This document shows positions 27,101 through 33,100 of a stretch of DNA of 64,000 bases, piece by piece. The DNA lies in the NCBI GenBank assembly GCA_031761405.1, contig JASEVX010000007.1:57798914-57862913 (forward strand). Reading direction: 5' to 3'. The notes beneath the pieces were generated by a model. It worked only from the letters and a program-made list of their open reading frames with translations, was not told where the DNA came from and did no database searches. Made by a program: the position numbers and the translations under genes. The DNA is from Serripes groenlandicus (Eukaryota > Mollusca > Bivalvia > Cardiida > Cardiidae). The number at the start of each line of letters is the position of its first letter. Within the stretch, counting starts at the first letter, position 1.

Positions 27101-30100
27101 CATTTTGTGTCCTGTTACACACCAGTTTGTGTCCTGTTACATCATGTTGTGTCCTGTTACACCATTCTTTATCTAGTTGTATTCTATTAATTGTTTCACT
27201 AAATAAACCATTTATTTATTGAAATAATTCCAAATAAAGATGGTGAAAATGTAAATTAGATCTAAAAAAAATTAACTAGGCATACTCTTCATAAAATTGA
27301 TTTATTACATGGTGTCCTGTGTTACTAACAATACAATTTAAAACCCACATTTCTCTTTATTTAAAGATAAAATCTATTTTGTCATTTAGAATTTAACAGC
27401 TTTAGATATTGTTCTAAACATAAATATAGCATTTAATTTGACAAAAGTCAAATATTACAAAAGAGGACACCACAGTGTTTGTGATGTAACTCAAAATCCG
27501 GACACCATATTATGGCTCACATGGAAATTCTCTATAAAATGAATGAACAATTATTAAATAAAATTGAAAACATTGTGGCAAAGCAAGAAATTGCTCATCA
27601 TGAGCATTATAATTTATATCCTTTTGCCACAATGTTTTTAAAAAAAGTCTGCATCAGAAAGTGTCTGTATGTAGGAAAGGGTTGATTGATTGATTGGGGT
27701 TTAATGCCATTTTTAACAATTTCTCAGTTATATCACGGCGGCCAGTTCACCTACTCATGCATTTCCTGGTTTTCTCACACCAGTACTCCACACAACAATC
27801 TTCCCAAGCAATTGGCTGCTTTTCCACATGGACTTTGTAGGAAAGGGTTAAGACTAGTTAATGCCATCAGCATTTAGCCCTATACAGAAATGAAATTATG
27901 TTCAAACATTACCTGGCCTTGAGCTGTGTGCTTCCTTTTCTGCTTCATGTGTAGCTCCATTGGCCATTAAACACAATTCCTGTAATATGAAAGAATATAC
28001 ATATATTGACTTTCCTTAACTATTAGTCTATTCAGTGTCCAATCAAGGAGGGGGGGTCATGCTAATTCTTTCACTGTTTTGAATATTCCGCCCTGAATTT
28101 GTATGGAAGGGAGAACAAATTTTACAAAGACAAAGAAGGAAAAATGGCCAAATTTGTTCATAAAATCAATTTTCAGATCAACTCCCCACTTGTTTTCGAA
28201 TCCCAGATTGGACACTACCCTTTACATGGTATATCACTCCTTCACTCTAGATAAGAGGCATATTTCATGTTCTTGACCCTTTCCCACATACAACAAATCT
28301 GCAGGAGACGACTTTGAAATTATCTTGGCAAAATATGGAAAATCTTTGTAAATGAAAGATTAACTAGAATTGTTTTTTGCAAAAAACAGATGTCTCCCCC
28401 TCAAATATCTGTCAAAATCTCTCAAAACATTCCAACCTATAAAGCAGACAATGGGTCCTGCACATCGCCTTGATGAGGTGAACATGTGACCCAAGTTTCA
28501 TGAAAATCCTTCAAGCCGTCTTGGTTTGTTTGTTTGTTTGTTTGGAGTTTAACGCCGCTTTCAACAGCATTTCAAGCCGTCTTGGAGATATGGAGCGGAC
28601 ACAATTTTGGACAGACAGACGGACAGACAGTCGAGACATGGGTTCTGCACATCGCCTTGATGAGGTGACATGTGACCCAAGTTTCATGAAAATCCTTCAA
28701 GCCGTCTTGGAGATATGGAGCGGACACGATTTGGGACAGACAGACGGACAGACAAGAAAGACATGGGTTCTGCACATCACCTTAATGAGGTGAACATTTG
28801 AGCAAAGTTTCATGAAAATCCTTCAAGCCGTCTTGGAGATATGGAGCGGACACGATTTGGGACGGACAGATAGACAGACAGACAGTCGAGACATGGGTTC
28901 TGCACATCGCCTTGATGAGGTGAACATGTGACCCAAGTTTCATGAAAATCCTTCAAGCCGTCTTAGAGATATGGAGCGGACACGATTTGGGACAGACAGT
29001 CGAGACATGGGTTCTGCACCTCGCCTTGATGAGGTGAACATGTGACCCAAGTTTCATGAAAATCCTTCAAGCCGTCTGGAGATATGGAGCGGACACGATT
29101 TGGGACAGACAGACGGACAGACAGACAGACAGACAGTCGAGACATGGGTTCTGCACATTGCCTTGATGAGGTGAACATTTGACCCAAGTTTCATGAAAAT
29201 CCTTCAAGCCGTCTTGGAGGTAAGGAGCGGACACAATTTGGGACGGACAGGTGGACAGACAGACAGACAGTCGAGACATGGGTTCTGCACATCGCCTTGA
29301 TGAGGTGAACATGTGAACCAAGTTTCATGAAAATCCTTCAAGCCGTCTTCGAGATATGGAGCGGACACGATTTGGGACAGACAGACGAAACATGGGTTCT
29401 GCACATCGCCTTGATGAGGTGACATGTGACCCAAGTTTCATGAAAATCCTTCAAGCCGTCTTCGAGATATGGAGCGGACACGATTTGGGACAGACAGATG
29501 GACAGACAAGAAAGAGATGGGTTCTGCACATCACCTTGATGAGGTGAACATTTGAGCAAAGTTTCATGAAAATCCTTCAAGCCGTCTTGGAGATATGGAG
29601 CGGACACGATTTCGGACAGACAGACAGACAGACAGACCCCAAGGACAAAAACAATATATCTCCCCTGTATACAAGGGGAGACATAATTAGTGAATAGAGT
29701 TGAAAACATTGTGGCAACAGGAGAAATTGCTCAATGAGCAATTTCATTTTTTGCCACAATGTTTTCAAAAGTTGTCTTCTGTATATATATAGTAATACAA
29801 GAACTTTAACAGTTGAGTACTAGAAGTTATTTGTAAATGATGATGATTTGAATTCAATTGCACAATTTGCAGCATCTTGCTTTTGAAATCAAATAATTTA
29901 CCAAACATGAACATGTTGCTAAAGTGTCGTGTTGTCATTCCCATGACTAGTGTTCAGTGTACTTGTTTCACCTTTGCTTTGTCATAATTATTAAAATCAA
30001 ATAAACAAACATTCATTTCGTTTAAATAGATGTGTATCCCAAAAGTCCCAGTTATGACACACATATCAATGACATAAGAAATATCACATCTCCTTTAAGC

Positions 30101-33100
30101 TCCCCCACTTCTCTCTAAATTGCCTGGAGGGAGAAGACACTTCTCCCCAAAATAATAGCCTAGTGAAGAGTCCTTTATTTTCGAAAATTGTTTTGAAAGG
30201 AGATGACAAAAAATAATTTTATCGGGTAAACATTCAAAGCTTTAACTTACAGGTATGACAACAAAATAAGGGGACAACAATGGCTGCATTACATCTTTCA
30301 TATAGTCTATCACAAGCTGCATTTCTTCATGGATTCGATCAGACTTCCTCTGAAAAAGACAAGAACAGGAATTTTAATATACAACTTGACAAAAAATCAT
30401 CTTTCTATTTAGTCAGTCATTGATGGCCTTTCTTATCATTGAAGTTTTATGGTAGCATTAATTTGATCAACAATCATGCAATTGATATAGGACATTAACA
30501 TCTTACAACATATCAGCTGCAGACAACTTTGAAAACACTGAGACAAAAAATGGGACACCTCTTTGAATGGAAGTTAATTTACTGATAAATGTATACTGAT
30601 AAGAGTTGAAAACCTTCTGGCAATAGTATAACGCCATTTAACCCTTTCCCTCATATAGATGTGTTCTGATGCCTCTGCAGCAGACGGCTTTTTGAAAACA
30701 TAGTGACAAAAGAAGAAATTGCTCAAAACGAGCAATTTCTCCTTTTACACAATGTTTTCCACTTTTAGTCATAGGTTATCCATTCAATTATAGAGATTTG
30801 CTATTTTTTGACAAAATATGTTCAAAGTCGTCTGCTGCAGAATTGCCCTATAAGGGAAAGGGTTAACCCTTTTCCTAATATAGACGCTATCTGATGCCTC
30901 TGCAGCAGACGACTTTTTGAAAACATAGTGACAAAAGAAGAAATTGCAAAACAAGCAATTTCTCCTTTTGACACAATGTTTTCCACTTTTAGTCATAGGT
31001 TATCCATTCATTTATAGAGATATTCTATTTTTTGACAAAATATGTTCAAAGTCTTCTGCTGCAGAATTGCCCTATGAGGGAAAGGGTTAATATAGATGCT
31101 ATCTGACGCCTCTGCAGCAGACGGCCTATTGAAGACATAGTGACAAAAGAAGAAATTGCAAAACGAGCAATTTCTCCTTTTGACACAATGTTTTCCACTT
31201 TTAGTCATAGGTTATCCATTCAATTATAGAGATTTTCTATTTTTTGACAAAATATATTAAAAGTCGTCTGCTACAGAATTGTCGTATGAGGGAAAAGGTT
31301 AACACAATCTTTTCAGCTCCATTTGATGATTACATCATCAGTTGTAGTGATTTCCCATATATATCATATGTATTCATGGTGTCTGCTGTAGATTTGTGTT
31401 ATATATAGAGGATATTACATGAGTGGTCATTCAATACGAAATTTTAGAAAACGAGTTTAATAAAATTTTGTATTGAATGAAAACAAATGTTATATTCTAT
31501 TTATATCATAAATTCCAATTCAATGATAATTAGCGCAAAATATATATAGCGTCGCTATAAAGCGCGGTCATTTTCAATGCTTTTTATTATGACGTTACGT
31601 AGCATTGTTATTACACTAGTTATATACCGTAAAATATAGAACGACGTTATTTCAAGCTGGCGACGTCATTTATGATATAAACATATATATCATGTTTTCA
31701 TGGTGTCTGCTGTAGATTTGTGTTTTATACATGTATAGCATTATGTTTTCATGGTATCTGCTGAAGATGTGTGTTATATACATGTATATCATATGTTTTC
31801 ATGGTATCTGCTGTAGATTTGTGTTATATACATGTATATCATATGTTTTCATGGTGTCTGCTGTAGATTTGTGTTATATACATATATATCATATGTTTTC
31901 ATGGTGTCTGCTGTAGATTTGTGTTATATACATATATATCATATGTTTTCATGGCGTCTGCTGTAGATTTATGTTTAAATATACATATATATCATATGTT
32001 TTCATGGCGTCTGCTGTAGATTTGTGTTATATACATATATATCATGTGTTCATGGCATCTGCTGTAGATTTGTGTTATATACATATATATCATATGTTTT
32101 CATGGTATTTGCTGTGGATTTGTGTTTATATACATATATATCATATGTGTTCATGGTGTCTGCTGTAGATTTGTCTTATATACATGTGGGAAAGGGCTAG
32201 TTCTCTTTATAGAAGGTAAGACTTTTTAACACTTTCCCTCATACGGCAATTCTACAGCAGACGAATTAGAACATATTTTGTCAAAAACTGGAAAATCTCA
32301 ATAATTGAATGGATAACATAGGACGCTTTGTGCAATTTCTTCTTTTGTCACTATGTTTTCAAAAAGCCGTCTGCTGCAGAGGCGTCAGAAAGCGTCTATA
32401 TGAGGGAAAGGGTTAAAAGGTCACCAGTTAGTAATAACTAAACATCAACATGCACAGTGATCAAATCATACAAGACAATGTCTACTTACAGCAGCATTGG
32501 AAGCCTGGACATTTTCCCCCCAGTATTTAGCTTTGGCAAGCCTGTAAACTCTTTTTTCCTAGAAAAATAAACATTAATGATGAAATGTGGCTGACTACTT
32601 TTTGCCGGGACCGGGTTCGGGACTGGCCGGGACCTGTTGCTATGGTGATGTACTTTAGATAGTCGATATTATTGATGTCATCTTGATTGTTATTTCAGCT
32701 AGCTATTTTACGGTCAGATGTCTTCGTAATTGAAAACAAATATCAAATATATAATTTTCTATTGGTCAAAAAGCAGATTTGAAATATGTAATTTCATTTT
32801 GGTTTATTTCAGATTAAATGAAGATAACCTCAAAACTAGGCTCTCCACATGTTTGCATTAGGTGAAAGGGAAAAAAAAAAGAGCTGTCTGAGGATAGCAC
32901 GCTCGTCTTTTTCGTGGTTGCCAATGAAACAAAACTTTTTTGGGTGATAGAGAAAACATAACCAAGTACTTTATCATATTATTTATAAGCAAAGTACTTT
33001 ATAAGTCGAAAAAGAGTCATAATTCTTACAAAAACCTTTACGAAACTGTTTAACCCTTTCCCTCATATAGACGCGTTCTGACGCCTCTGCAGCAGATGGC

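Larger units (their letters stand above)
25634..27683 (-). mobile_element. piggyBac-like MITE split by a 1.8-kb transposon
   Basis: The left part, with CTGCAGCAGACAACTTTG, runs to about 25695. The right part resumes near 27522 with ATGGAAATTCTC and continues through GCTCATCATGAGC to TGTAGGAAAGGGTT. The insert is the element at 25697-27518. Confidence 0.75.
28268..29790 (-). mobile_element. piggyBac-like MITE split by a HINE element
   Basis: Left half 28268-28361 (CCCTTTCCCACATACAACAA, TATGGAAAATCTTTG). Right half 29688-29790 (GAATAGAGTTGAAAACATTG, GCTCAATGAGC). Confidence 0.75.

Noticed and set aside
28572..29709. Several minus-strand frames rich in SVCLSVCLS
   Set aside because: These are translations of the (GACAGACG)n microsatellites in a tandem array.
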